The notes below the pieces were generated by a model. That model saw nothing but the letters and a program-made list of their open reading frames with translations. It was not told the DNA's origin and did not search any database. The position numbers were made by a program, and so were the translations under genes. A stretch of 64,000 nucleotides of DNA. Source: JACVRN01 sp036389255 (GTDB lineage: Bacteria > Acidobacteriota > Blastocatellia > Pyrinomonadales > Pyrinomonadaceae). The stretch lies in assembly GCA_036389255.1 (NCBI GenBank), contig DASVQI010000040.1, positions 1 to 64,000 of the forward strand, given 5' to 3'. Below, in pieces: positions 32,347 through 40,161 of this stretch; positions within the stretch are counted from its first letter, which is position 1, and every line of letters starts with the position of its first letter.

Positions 32347-34830
32347 CTATTTTCCCTTAAGGCGTTTCGCTTCCTTATATTCAGCATCTGCGGCCGCAAA
32401 CTTTCCTTGCCTGTACAAATTACTTCCTAAATTATCATGATAAAGAGGATTGGTTGGATTTAGTCGAATCGCTTCTCTATCCTCAGCTTCCGCCTCGGCA
32501 TATTTCTGTTGATAAAATAGAGCGACGCCTAAATCATTATGATAGTCCGCCACATCCGCATTCAACTTGATCGCCTCTCTAAACGCACCTTCGGCGTCAG
32601 CATATCGCTTCCGATCTAATAAAAAAGCTCCCAGCCTATATTGATAATTGGCTTCATTCGGGTCTAATCGAATTGCTTCTCTATACTCGGCTTCCGCCTC
32701 GGCGTATTTCTTCTGTATAAATAAGAGGATGCCTAAATTATTGTGAGCAAGAGCGCCATTAGGATTCAGACGAATTGCTTCTCTATACTCGGCTTCCGCC
32801 TCAGCATACTTCTTTTGATTTACCAGGGTGAGGCCTAAATCATTGTGATAAATAGCTTCATCAGGTTTTAAACGGATGGCCTCCCTAAACGCGGCTTCAG
32901 CTTCGGCATACCGCTCCCGGTCTAATAGAAAGCTTGCAAGCTGGGAACGATAGTACGTCTCATCCGGGGCTAATCTAATCGCTTCTTTATACTCAAGTTC
33001 TGCATCTTTGTATCGCTTCTTTGTAACCAAAACACTACCTAAGCCGACATGAACCGAAGGCTGATATGAAAACAGTCTTAACGCTTCCCTGTACGCAGCA
33101 TCTGCCTCATCGTATCTCTTTTGTCCGAATAGAGCATTTCCCAAGTGATAATGCGAGAAAGCGTAATTAGGGTTTAAGCGTATTGCTTCTCTAAGATTTG
33201 CCTCCGCCTCATCGTACTTTTCCTGCCGGTTTAAAACTAACCCTAAGAGAATGGTGTAACGATAATAATTTGGTCTTATCCGTATTGCTTCTCTTGCTTC
33301 AGCTTCGGCCTCAGTATTCTTCCCCTGAGAGATTAAGGTAAGCCCTAACTCACGATGATAATCGCCCTCGTTAGGATTTAGTCGAATAGCCTCCTTGAAT
33401 TCAGCTTCTCCTTCAGCGAATTTATCTTGTCCAGATAAACTCGCTCCTAAATAATAATGATCGGCGGCCTTGCTTCGCTCAACTTTCAATGACTCTCTAG
33501 CCAAGCGCTCAACCTCTCTGTATTCGGATTGAGCATCCTCGTTCTTCCCTAATACGGATAACGAGTATGCCAGCTTCAAATGATGACCGGCATTATTCGG
33601 CTCCAACTGTACTGCTTTTCTATATTCAATCTCGGCTGCTGCCCATTGACTGCGGTCGCGTAGTAGATCCCCTTGCTCGACATGTGACTTGGCCGCCTCC
33701 GAATTCTTTACTGCCGCCGCCAGCATTTGGCGATTCAGTGACCACGAATAGAGTTTCTTGGTAGTAATTATCAGAGCGCTGATAATCAGTAGTGAAATAA
33801 CACCACCAGCGATCCACCGGAGCATCCTTGATTTCGATGAAGGCGGTGCTTCTTTTGGCTCAGATGGCTCAGCCTGTTGTACTGGCATCGGAGGTGCCAC
33901 GCCGGGCAGGACAGATTCTATAGTCTTAAATTGAGAAAGAGGCGAGCTAACAGTAGCTGCCAATGGCTGAATCTTTCCTCGCCCATCACGCTGCAATGCC
34001 GGGGCGATAGATTCATGCTCATGTAGTGGTCTGACATGAGAGGCTTCACGCAACGCTTTACGCATTTCGTTCGCAGACTTGTAGCGCTCCACGGGGAGTT
34101 TTTGCAGCGCTGTAGCAATAACATCCCTCAATGGTTCTGGGATAGAAGAGGGTAGCGAAGGGTCATCCTTATCTATTGCATTCATCAACGAGCGAATATC
34201 TTGCTGCGGAAAGGGCAGGCTTCCAACTAACATCTGGTAAAAAATAACGCCTGCGGCCCAGACATCCGTCTGTTCGGAACGCTCTCCACTGAATGCTTCA
34301 GGGGCCATGTAAGGGAACGTGCCCGCAGCCTTCATACTATGTGTGTTTGCTTCCAATAAGCGGGCTAAACCGAAGTCTGTAAGTCTGGGTGTTTCCCCTT
34401 GCAGGAGGATATTGGCAGGCTTTAAGTCCCTGTGGATGATGCCTTTTGAGTGTAGGTGTTCCAGCCCGGCTAAAATGCCACACATCATATCAACTGCCGC
34501 CTCGACTGATGGGGCACTACCACCATAACGCTCTAGCCACTCTTCCAACGATCCATCAGGCGCATACTCGCTAACAATCACAATTTGCTCGTCATAAATC
34601 CTTACGCTGAATATGGGGAGCACATTGATATGACCGCTGCCATGCACCCAAAGCTTAGCTTCTCGTTTGATTGCCTCGGAACTGACGCTATCTTCAAGTG
34701 CGATTTTCAGAGCTACTCTTGGCGCGGCGAAGATGCTACGCTCCTCTGCCAGCCAGACCACACCGAAGCTGCCCTTTCCGAGTTCTTCGATAAGGGTGAA
34801 GGGGCCAATTTCGTCATGAGCGCGCAGCAT
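32347..34830 (-). CDS. Transmembrane Ser/Thr protein kinase with about 12 TPR repeats
   Basis: Residues 10-265 are a complete Hanks-type kinase: LGKGSFGVVW, VALKIA (Lys42), IIHRDLKPANIL, LTDFGLARL and PYMAPEA. A Pro-rich linker leads to one TM helix (about 338-356, WIAGGVISLLIISALIIT). From about residue 380 to the end there are some twelve 34-residue TPRs with strong mutual similarity (for example YAEAEAEYREAIRLNPN). The DNA of this region is visibly repetitive. The TPR part would be extracytoplasmic and could bind peptides or proteins. It is about 100 bp upstream of the small membrane protein-M48 pair on the same strand and divergent from the CHAT gene. Confidence 0.93.
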   Translation of the reverse strand: MLRAHDEIGPFTLIEELGKGSFGVVWLAEERSIFAAPRVALKIALEDSVSSEAIKREAKLWVHGSGHINVLPIFSVRIYDEQIVIVSEYAPDGSLEEWLERYGGSAPSVEAAVDMMCGILAGLEHLHSKGIIHRDLKPANILLQGETPRLTDFGLARLLEANTHSMKAAGTFPYMAPEAFSGERSEQTDVWAAGVIFYQMLVGSLPFPQQDIRSLMNAIDKDDPSLPSSIPEPLRDVIATALQKLPVERYKSANEMRKALREASHVRPLHEHESIAPALQRDGRGKIQPLAATVSSPLSQFKTIESVLPGVAPPMPVQQAEPSEPKEAPPSSKSRMLRWIAGGVISLLIISALIITTKKLYSWSLNRQMLAAAVKNSEAAKSHVEQGDLLRDRSQWAAAEIEYRKAVQLEPNNAGHHLKLAYSLSVLGKNEDAQSEYREVERLARESLKVERSKAADHYYLGASLSGQDKFAEGEAEFKEAIRLNPNEGDYHRELGLTLISQGKNTEAEAEAREAIRIRPNYYRYTILLGLVLNRQEKYDEAEANLREAIRLNPNYAFSHYHLGNALFGQKRYDEADAAYREALRLFSYQPSVHVGLGSVLVTKKRYKDAELEYKEAIRLAPDETYYRSQLASFLLDRERYAEAEAAFREAIRLKPDEAIYHNDLGLTLVNQKKYAEAEAEYREAIRLNPNGALAHNNLGILLFIQKKYAEAEAEYREAIRLDPNEANYQYRLGAFLLDRKRYADAEGAFREAIKLNADVADYHNDLGVALFYQQKYAEAEAEDREAIRLNPTNPLYHDNLGSNLYRQGKFAAADAEYKEAKRLKGK

Positions 34831-34969
34831 ATTAAACTTCTCTCAGAGGCATGAAAGAGGCAGAGCGCTAAAGGTCTATACAGTCGGTGGTCTAATACAT
34901 TAAGAGCCGACTTTAACTGAAAGGAACAGCCACCACGCCAAAAGTATATTGAGCGGGATGGTTCGTGAG

Positions 34970-34996
34970 GCTAACGAGCGCATTGCACTCGTTAGC
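34970..34996. repeat. Perfect inverted repeat in the divergent promoter region
   Basis: GCTAACGAG (34970-34978) and CTCGTTAGC (34988-34996) are exact inverse copies with a 9-nt spacer. They lie in the 316-bp gap between the divergently transcribed kinase-TPR and CHAT genes. A half copy, GCTAAC, recurs about 5 bp further on. It could be an operator controlling both genes or a small hairpin. Confidence 0.55.
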
Positions 34997-35064
34997 AGAA
35001 AGCTAACCTATGAACGAGAAAACAATATTGCCAGCAAATCTGAATGTCAATGCCTGCAGAATTA

Positions 35065-35094
35065 TTGACAGTTATTAACAGCAACTAATATTTT
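35065..35094 (+). promoter_or_regulatory. Probable promoter of the CHAT gene
   Basis: TTGACA (35065-35070) is perfect. The -10 TATTTT (35089-35094) follows after 18 nt in a very A/T-rich stretch, about 53 nt before the ATG. Confidence 0.5.
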
Positions 35095-35146
35095 TTCATA
35101 AGCATCTCAAAGGTTATCAAGTCTACATTCACGGAGGCTGCCCAAT

Positions 35147-37189
35147 ATGCCTGTTGCCCATTTTAGCCTTCGCCTAGCACTGGCTGCTTTATTAACTATT
35201 ATTTTCTCCTATTACGCTTATTCGCAGGAGAACCTCCCGCAGATGGAGTATAACAACGATGCCTGCTACCCCGCGCTTAACAGCGCGAGGGCTACGGCCG
35301 CATATTTTCAACGAGGCCAAGTGGCGAGAGCGGAGAGTCAGCACCGAACCACTATGGCTTTGTTGCGCCAACTGCGCTCCCTAGACCTTATACAGTGCTC
35401 GTTCGCAGTGCAGTGGGAGTTCCCCTTGGAGGCCAAAAAGTATCCGGCCTACATCACGGAGTATTCGACACTCGCCTTCGATGAAGCATTTAGAACCGGG
35501 AATGTTGAAAACGCCACACAACTTCTCGCTCAAAAAGCCGGCCTTCTTTATTCTAAAAACCTCTTTCCTGAAACGATGCGGGCCTTCAGGCAATTCGGCG
35601 TCTTTTATGATCCCTTCGCTGCGATGGATGTATATGAAAGCGAAGACGAGATCGTGAGGAAGGCTCAAATCTTTAAGGATGTGACGAGAAGATATGTAAG
35701 GTTCATGTACAGAACCAAATTTGTTCGTCCGCCACTGTGCGAGCAGAACGACTGCCGCCATCTAGGCTGGGACATGCAGGAGAAGATCAAGTCCAGGCTT
35801 TTCAGAGCGCAAATATTAAGAGGTGCGCTGCTGCGGCTGAATGCCACGTCGCGAAACAGAGTTAGAGATTTGTTGCGTCAGGACAAAGAGCTAAGGTTAC
35901 AACGGAATCAGTTCTACTTCTCTACTGGCCGCTTCACCGGCCCGACCCCTTATGACGCCGAGCTACAAGCAGTAGGGCGGCAGATCGCCGCCCTCATCCC
36001 TGAATATGATGAGTTGGCGTCGGTAATTGTCCAGCCTGAAGAGATAAGCAAGGTGTTGGCTCCAGATGAGACGCTACTGTCTTTCTTCTATGTTGATAAG
36101 GATGACAAGCCGGTATATGCATGGAAACTGGAACGGGATTCTGAGCCCCAGCTGGAAGAACTTACCATCAACATCAAAGACCTCTATAATGAGATCAGAA
36201 ACTTAAAGGGTGCGATAGAAGGAGGAGCAAGCCTAGACAGCATCAAAGGCCAGCTGGCCTTCCTGCAGGATAAGCTGTTATCCAAATTCAATCTGCGGCC
36301 TAACCGGAAACTGATTATCGCAGTAGACCAAAATCTCTCCTCGCTGCCATTCGATATTATGCCCTGGGGCGCGCAAGGAATGATGCTGGATGTGTTTGAT
36401 ATAAGATATGTGCCTTCTGCCACCGTCTTTTACTATTTGCGCCACCGCCGCCTTACAGCAATATCCGAACCTCCTTATAAGATTGAGTACGCAGGGTTCA
36501 GCTATCCCAGTAAAGGAAAAGGAGAGTTGGACTATGCGAACATTGAGATAGAGAGGGCAGGCGGCCCCTCGCCACCTAATGTAGTCCGCCAGAATGCTAC
36601 CGAAGCCGACTTGTACAGGAATAGCGAGGCCATCGCTAACGCGCAGTATCTACATATGGTCACGCACAGCAACCCCTTAAAAGGCATTGCCGGGGGTTTC
36701 TATCTGCCTTTCGGAAAAGAAGGCAATGAGGATGGAGAGCTTACAGCTTACGAGATCGCGTCGAAGCTAAAAAACCACGCGGAACTGGTCGTTTTATCGG
36801 CGTGTCAAACAGCAACGAGTAATGAGAATCTACCCCCGTCAGCGTACGTCCAGTTAGATCCGGGAATAAATGGTGAGGGCTCCCTATACGCGGTAAGCGG
36901 ATGCCTCTGTAATTACGGAGAGTCGTTCTCAAATCTCAGCGGCTCCTTCTTTGCGGCCGGCAGTAAACAGCTACTGCTGACGCAGTGGCTAATCCGTGAT
37001 GATGAATCCACGGCGGAATTCATTAAGCGTATTTTTGATATGCTTCGTGCGGGTAAAAAACTTGATATGCTTCGTGCCGGTAAAAAACCAAGCGAGGCGC
37101 TCCGTTTAGCCAAGCAACAGATGCGGGATGATAAAAAAGAGAACATCCCGCCCGTTAACTGGGCAGGATTTATTCTAGCTGGTGATTGA
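35147..37189 (+). CDS. Exported CHAT-domain (caspase-like) protease
   Basis: The 680-aa protein has a signal peptide or N-terminal anchor (residues 1-27). A helical middle section is followed by a C-terminal CHAT domain (about residue 350 onward), a clan CD cysteine-protease fold. The dyad is visible: YLHMVTHSNP (His at about 507) and LVVLSACQTATS (Cys553). It is followed by LSGSFFAAGSKQLLLTQWLI and NWAGFILAGD, which are CHAT hallmarks. A 27-bp tandem duplication near the end repeats DMLRAGKK. Many CHAT proteases act inside the cell, so export here is unusual. It is the first gene of a three-gene plus-strand run divergent from the kinase-TPR gene. Confidence 0.9.
   Translation: MPVAHFSLRLALAALLTIIFSYYAYSQENLPQMEYNNDACYPALNSARATAAYFQRGQVARAESQHRTTMALLRQLRSLDLIQCSFAVQWEFPLEAKKYPAYITEYSTLAFDEAFRTGNVENATQLLAQKAGLLYSKNLFPETMRAFRQFGVFYDPFAAMDVYESEDEIVRKAQIFKDVTRRYVRFMYRTKFVRPPLCEQNDCRHLGWDMQEKIKSRLFRAQILRGALLRLNATSRNRVRDLLRQDKELRLQRNQFYFSTGRFTGPTPYDAELQAVGRQIAALIPEYDELASVIVQPEEISKVLAPDETLLSFFYVDKDDKPVYAWKLERDSEPQLEELTINIKDLYNEIRNLKGAIEGGASLDSIKGQLAFLQDKLLSKFNLRPNRKLIIAVDQNLSSLPFDIMPWGAQGMMLDVFDIRYVPSATVFYYLRHRRLTAISEPPYKIEYAGFSYPSKGKGELDYANIEIERAGGPSPPNVVRQNATEADLYRNSEAIANAQYLHMVTHSNPLKGIAGGFYLPFGKEGNEDGELTAYEIASKLKNHAELVVLSACQTATSNENLPPSAYVQLDPGINGEGSLYAVSGCLCNYGESFSNLSGSFFAAGSKQLLLTQWLIRDDESTAEFIKRIFDMLRAGKKLDMLRAGKKPSEALRLAKQQMRDDKKENIPPVNWAGFILAGD
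37037..37090 (+). repeat. 27-bp in-frame tandem duplication inside the CHAT gene
   Basis: Two 27-nt units (37037-37063 and 37064-37090), each beginning GATATGCTTCGTGC, lie back to back and differ at three positions. They add nine residues between the CHAT core strands and do not disturb the frame. Confidence 0.85.
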
Positions 37190-37208
37190 GTATGAATTCG
37201 GCCGAGCC

Positions 37209-38423
37209 ATGAGCGAAGAATCGCCGACAAATGAGAAGACATCAATCAACTGGCTGAAGGAACTGTCGGGAATCGGCCTGGGCGTGGTTGCCATTCTGTA
37301 TGTCTGCGGCTACCTGATTCATATAGTTTATTACCGGCTTTTGGGTGTAGACGTGGGTGCACAGCCCCTCACCTACCTGAAGCTCGCAGGCGATTATCTG
37401 GTTTCGATTTTAATTTCTATCCCACAGCTTTTTTCACTATTTGGCGAGTATAGGCACGCCCTGTACGAGGACTTGCTGTGGCTTGGAATCCTGTTCTGTT
37501 TTTTAAGCCTGATCTGCATCTTTCTACTAAGAAGAAGGCGACCTAAAAGCAGGTTGTTGAAGTCACTTATCTTCGCCTTCATCCTTTTCACCTTTCTCAT
37601 TATTATTTCGTCTGAGTTTAAGGTTTTGAGAGCCCGCAACGTACTACAGCCATTCTCATCTGTTGAGATGGGGAATTATGTAAGAACTATCGCAGACGAA
37701 AATAATAAGCCGATGGAAAAGCGTGTATCCCTGACCCAAGAGATATATGAGGAGCACGAAAAACTGGGCGTTAACGAGCCAGGGTTTGATGAATGGGATC
37801 AATGGTTCAACCCGCTGAATCCAAGTAACCGGCAAGCCGAAAGCGGAGATCAACGGCCTAAGAAGCCCGGATTGCCAGCTCAACGGGAGAGGGCTAATTC
37901 TTATCTGGCTTTGATGCTTCTGAACATTCTGTTTCTGGGTGTCGTGTTTATGGCATTCTGGTTAAGCGGCAATGGCCTTTATTCAAAGGTTATAAGAATT
38001 GAAGCCTTGACAGGGCTGTTAGTGGCGTTGTTATTGTTCCCTTGCATATACGCCACACTAGGCAAGGTCACTTCATTCTCCGTCGTCAGGCTGAAGTTGA
38101 AAGTTGAAAGTGGCGGGGGCGCTGATAGAAAGGGCGATAACACTCCACAAGGGGATAATAAAGTGCCTGAAGCAGGAGGCGGGGAGTCAGAGCAAAAGGA
38201 GTTGCTAACCCATCCTGTCTTCTTAATATTTCAGGATGAATCGGAAGTTATCGTCTATGACCGGCTAAACTTATTTCAGATAAAAAGAGTGCCGCGTTCT
38301 CAAGTTATAAATATCAATCAACTGTCTAACGCATCGCCGTTCGATAATTGCCAGCTCGAAAAAGGGTTTACTCCATGCGAATCACTATGGGTAGAAAGCT
38401 CAACTCCAATTATAGATTTTTAA
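37209..38423 (+). CDS. Multi-pass membrane protein of unknown family
   Basis: The ~404-aa protein has about six TM helices: near residue 22 (GIGLGVVAILYVCGYLIHI), three between about 60 and 145, and two between about 225 and 285. A polar loop of about 90 residues lies in the middle. A Gly/Asp-rich linker is followed by a C-terminal soluble tail (ESEVIVYDRLNLFQIKRVP). The start is uncertain. ATG 37209 follows the CHAT stop by 19 bp, while GTG 37182 overlaps it. The tight spacing shows an operon with the CHAT gene, so the two products probably work together at the membrane. No family was recognised. Confidence 0.72.
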   Translation: MSEESPTNEKTSINWLKELSGIGLGVVAILYVCGYLIHIVYYRLLGVDVGAQPLTYLKLAGDYLVSILISIPQLFSLFGEYRHALYEDLLWLGILFCFLSLICIFLLRRRRPKSRLLKSLIFAFILFTFLIIISSEFKVLRARNVLQPFSSVEMGNYVRTIADENNKPMEKRVSLTQEIYEEHEKLGVNEPGFDEWDQWFNPLNPSNRQAESGDQRPKKPGLPAQRERANSYLALMLLNILFLGVVFMAFWLSGNGLYSKVIRIEALTGLLVALLLFPCIYATLGKVTSFSVVRLKLKVESGGGADRKGDNTPQGDNKVPEAGGGESEQKELLTHPVFLIFQDESEVIVYDRLNLFQIKRVPRSQVININQLSNASPFDNCQLEKGFTPCESLWVESSTPIIDF

Positions 38424-39058
38424 CCGTTCTCCTACTTACGCTCATTACATGCAGTACTGCGAATGCTTGGCGTAAGCCCTCGGCTGCCAACGTATATATA
38501 CGTGTAAAAAGCGCTGAATGTAGCAAGACCAAGCTGGTAATCGAATTAACGGGTATGGAGCAACTTCCTAAAAACATTCTTCTATCGATTGAGAATAAGG
38601 AAACAAAAGCTACTGAAATAAAGCAAGCTAATGTAGAGCTACAAGGTGATGAATATGTTTGGACTGGTCTACTCCCGTTCGGGAGTTTTAGAGCTAGTGT
38701 TCTCGTTCCTAACAGCAAAATACCATTGGAGGATAGCTTCACAAATATTAGGCTACTAATGCTATTCCGTGATCGGGGCTCCTCCTTCATTCAGGTAAGG
38801 AATGGAGACAAGACTCCAGTTGATGGAAGGACGCCGCCACCAGGCATGCCGTATGATATCTCCGTAGGGCCATTGTCACCAGCCACCCATAGAATTCACT
38901 TACTGTTATTAGGGCCAGATCGCAAGCTGGTAGCTCAGTACTTAGGCCCTCCTATATCTTTATGGACTCCCACTATCCCGGATGGGGACTACGACTTGGT
39001 AGTAATAGAGTATGCTCAGAATGGCTCTACATGCAGCGTACATAAAAAGAAATCTTAG
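38375..39058 (+). CDS. Secreted hypothetical protein
   Basis: The ~227-aa protein has a signal peptide (YRFLTVLLLTLITCSTANA, about residues 13-31) and a mature part of beta-rich character. It carries SAECSKTKLVIELTGMEQLP, SFRASVLVPNSK and DGDYDLVVIEYAQNGSTC, which look like two immunoglobulin-like or carboxypeptidase-regulatory-like modules. I choose ATG 38375 with AAAGGG 8 nt upstream. It overlaps the previous gene by 49 bp in another frame, so the CHAT-membrane-secreted trio is one operon. An extracytoplasmic partner of the CHAT protein is a reasonable guess. Confidence 0.68.
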   Translation: MRITMGRKLNSNYRFLTVLLLTLITCSTANAWRKPSAANVYIRVKSAECSKTKLVIELTGMEQLPKNILLSIENKETKATEIKQANVELQGDEYVWTGLLPFGSFRASVLVPNSKIPLEDSFTNIRLLMLFRDRGSSFIQVRNGDKTPVDGRTPPPGMPYDISVGPLSPATHRIHLLLLGPDRKLVAQYLGPPISLWTPTIPDGDYDLVVIEYAQNGSTCSVHKKKS

Positions 39059-39088
39059 AGCTCAAGAAAGAAACCTGCTTGCTTGTAA

Positions 39089-39331
39089 GCAAACACGCAG
39101 ATAAATATAGAAGTTGTACGTGCGGTAAGGAATCCCATCAAGCGACCTGATTTATGTCGTGCTATATCGGCACGAAACAGCGCCTATAAGAAGGAATTCT
39201 ATGCGCAGGAGCGAAGCCGACGACGGGATGAGATACGGCGTGTCGCCTTCCAGCTTCATGCCAAGGGTATATACCCATCCAGAGAATTGCGGAAGGAATT
39301 AGGCCGGACGGGACAAAACAGAAGTAAGTAA
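39089..39331 (+). pseudogene. Decayed C-terminal remnant resembling a TniQ/TnsD-type transposition protein
   Basis: An open frame of 80 codons without a proper start reads PDLCRAISARNSAYKK, then RRRDEIRRVAFQLHAKGIYP, then SRELRKELG and a stop. The words LCxAISxR and a helix followed by GxYPS resemble C-terminal helix-turn-helix segments of TniQ/TnsD-like and other transposon proteins, from memory and at low certainty. The upstream part is missing. It lies 136 bp from the ssrA 3' end. Nothing else is seen in 39059-39467 apart from the right border repeat. Confidence 0.4.
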
Positions 39332-39439
39332 TTTTGTTATTCGGGAAAGAGTGTCTTTATGAGGAAGGATAATGTGGCGGAAAATGATAAGAAGCACAAC
39401 ATGGCGGAGGTCGCCAAATTATGCTTCAAATCACATTCT

Positions 39440-39457
39440 ACTTTTGCCTTTTTACTT
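39440..39457 (-). repeat. 18-bp border repeat (right, inverted copy)
   Basis: ACTTTTGCCTTTTTACTT is the exact reverse complement of the word at 24294-24311. It ends 11 bp from the 3' end of ssrA. It may mark the end of the inserted block or be a dispersed repeat. Confidence 0.6.
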
Positions 39458-39467
39458 CTCTATTAAA

Positions 39468-39842
39468 TGGAGGCGCAGGGAATTGAACCCTGATCCAAAA
39501 GCCGACCACACCGGAATCTACATGCTTAGCCGCTTCTCTTTTTTTTAGTTTCGCCTCCCGCAGAGTAAGTGAAGCGACGAAGACCTCGCGCGGGAAGCTA
39601 GCTCGACTTTGTTCTCGCCCGCTCCCGCGAACAGTCGGAGCAGGCCAGCTCATCTAAGTGACATCTCACTCCGCGCGCATGAGCAACTTGCGGCGAGACG
39701 CTCGGTGCTTAATTAGGCAGCGAGAGCCAATTCGTTTGAGTTGGCAATTGTGTTTCTCTACGCTTTTTAAAGAGCTGCACAGAGAGAGCCCTGCATGCAT
39801 CCAAAGCGAGGTTCATGACTCCTGTCGAAGCCTGTCGCCCCC
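39468..39842 (-). ncRNA. ssrA: Transfer-messenger RNA (tmRNA)
   Basis: The minus strand starts GGGGGCGACAGGCTTCGACA and ends with T arm CAGGG-TTCAATT-CCCTG and CGCCTCC-A. The 5' GGGGGCG pairs with 3' CGCCTCC (one G-U). The classic TAAGCATGTAG word lies before the T arm. The internal tag ORF ends ...NSNELALAA-stop (TAA at 39713-39715). CCA is not encoded. At 375 nt it has normal size. tmRNA rescues stalled ribosomes with SmpB. The codon at the expected resume position is AGA or AAC rather than the usual GCN/GGN, which is noted as odd. Its 3' end is also the border of the accessory island. Confidence 0.95.
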
Positions 39843-39861
39843 TTATCGTAAAAGCCCGTGA

Positions 39862-39890
39862 ATTATAGTGACCGCGACCCGTTTGGTCAA
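39862..39890 (-). promoter_or_regulatory. Promoter of ssrA
   Basis: On the minus strand TTGACC (39885-39890) and a perfect TATAAT (39862-39867) are separated by 17 nt. The mature tmRNA 5' end is 20 nt further on. This fits a strong housekeeping promoter with a short 5' precursor. Confidence 0.85.
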
Positions 39891-40031
39891 AGAACTGAGA
39901 GCTAAAAAGAACGAGCCGCCGCTACCAGCCACAAGTGATTCAGAGCCAAATTGCTTGAAACACACCATTTAGATGTGAGAACCGCTCCCCAAGTTGTACT
40001 CGCTTTATCCCCGGAACTTCGGGCTTAGTAT

Positions 40032-40060
40032 TTGGGACTTACTTTGTCTTGCGTTATAAT
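40032..40060 (+). promoter_or_regulatory. Promoter of the PBP1A gene
   Basis: TTGGGA (40032-40037) and a perfect TATAAT (40055-40060) are 17 nt apart, about 100 nt before the ATG. Together with the ssrA promoter, this is all that the 319-bp gap 39843-40161 shows. Confidence 0.65.
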
Positions 40061-40161
40061 TCGACGCTGGTTTTGTCCAGAGTCTCCTCCAGCCGACAGC
40101 TTCGGAAGCGAATCCTTTTGGAATTCTCGCTTCTATTTTCCGTAAGAGGTCTTTAAGTTTT

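Noticed and set aside
32347..33600. Periodic minus-strand DNA repeats considered as a CRISPR or satellite array
   Set aside because: The ~102-bp period is the coding pattern of 34-residue TPRs in an intact reading frame.
39438..39861. Two small frames at 39438-39653 and 39658-39861
   Set aside because: They lie inside the tmRNA gene, which has full structural support.
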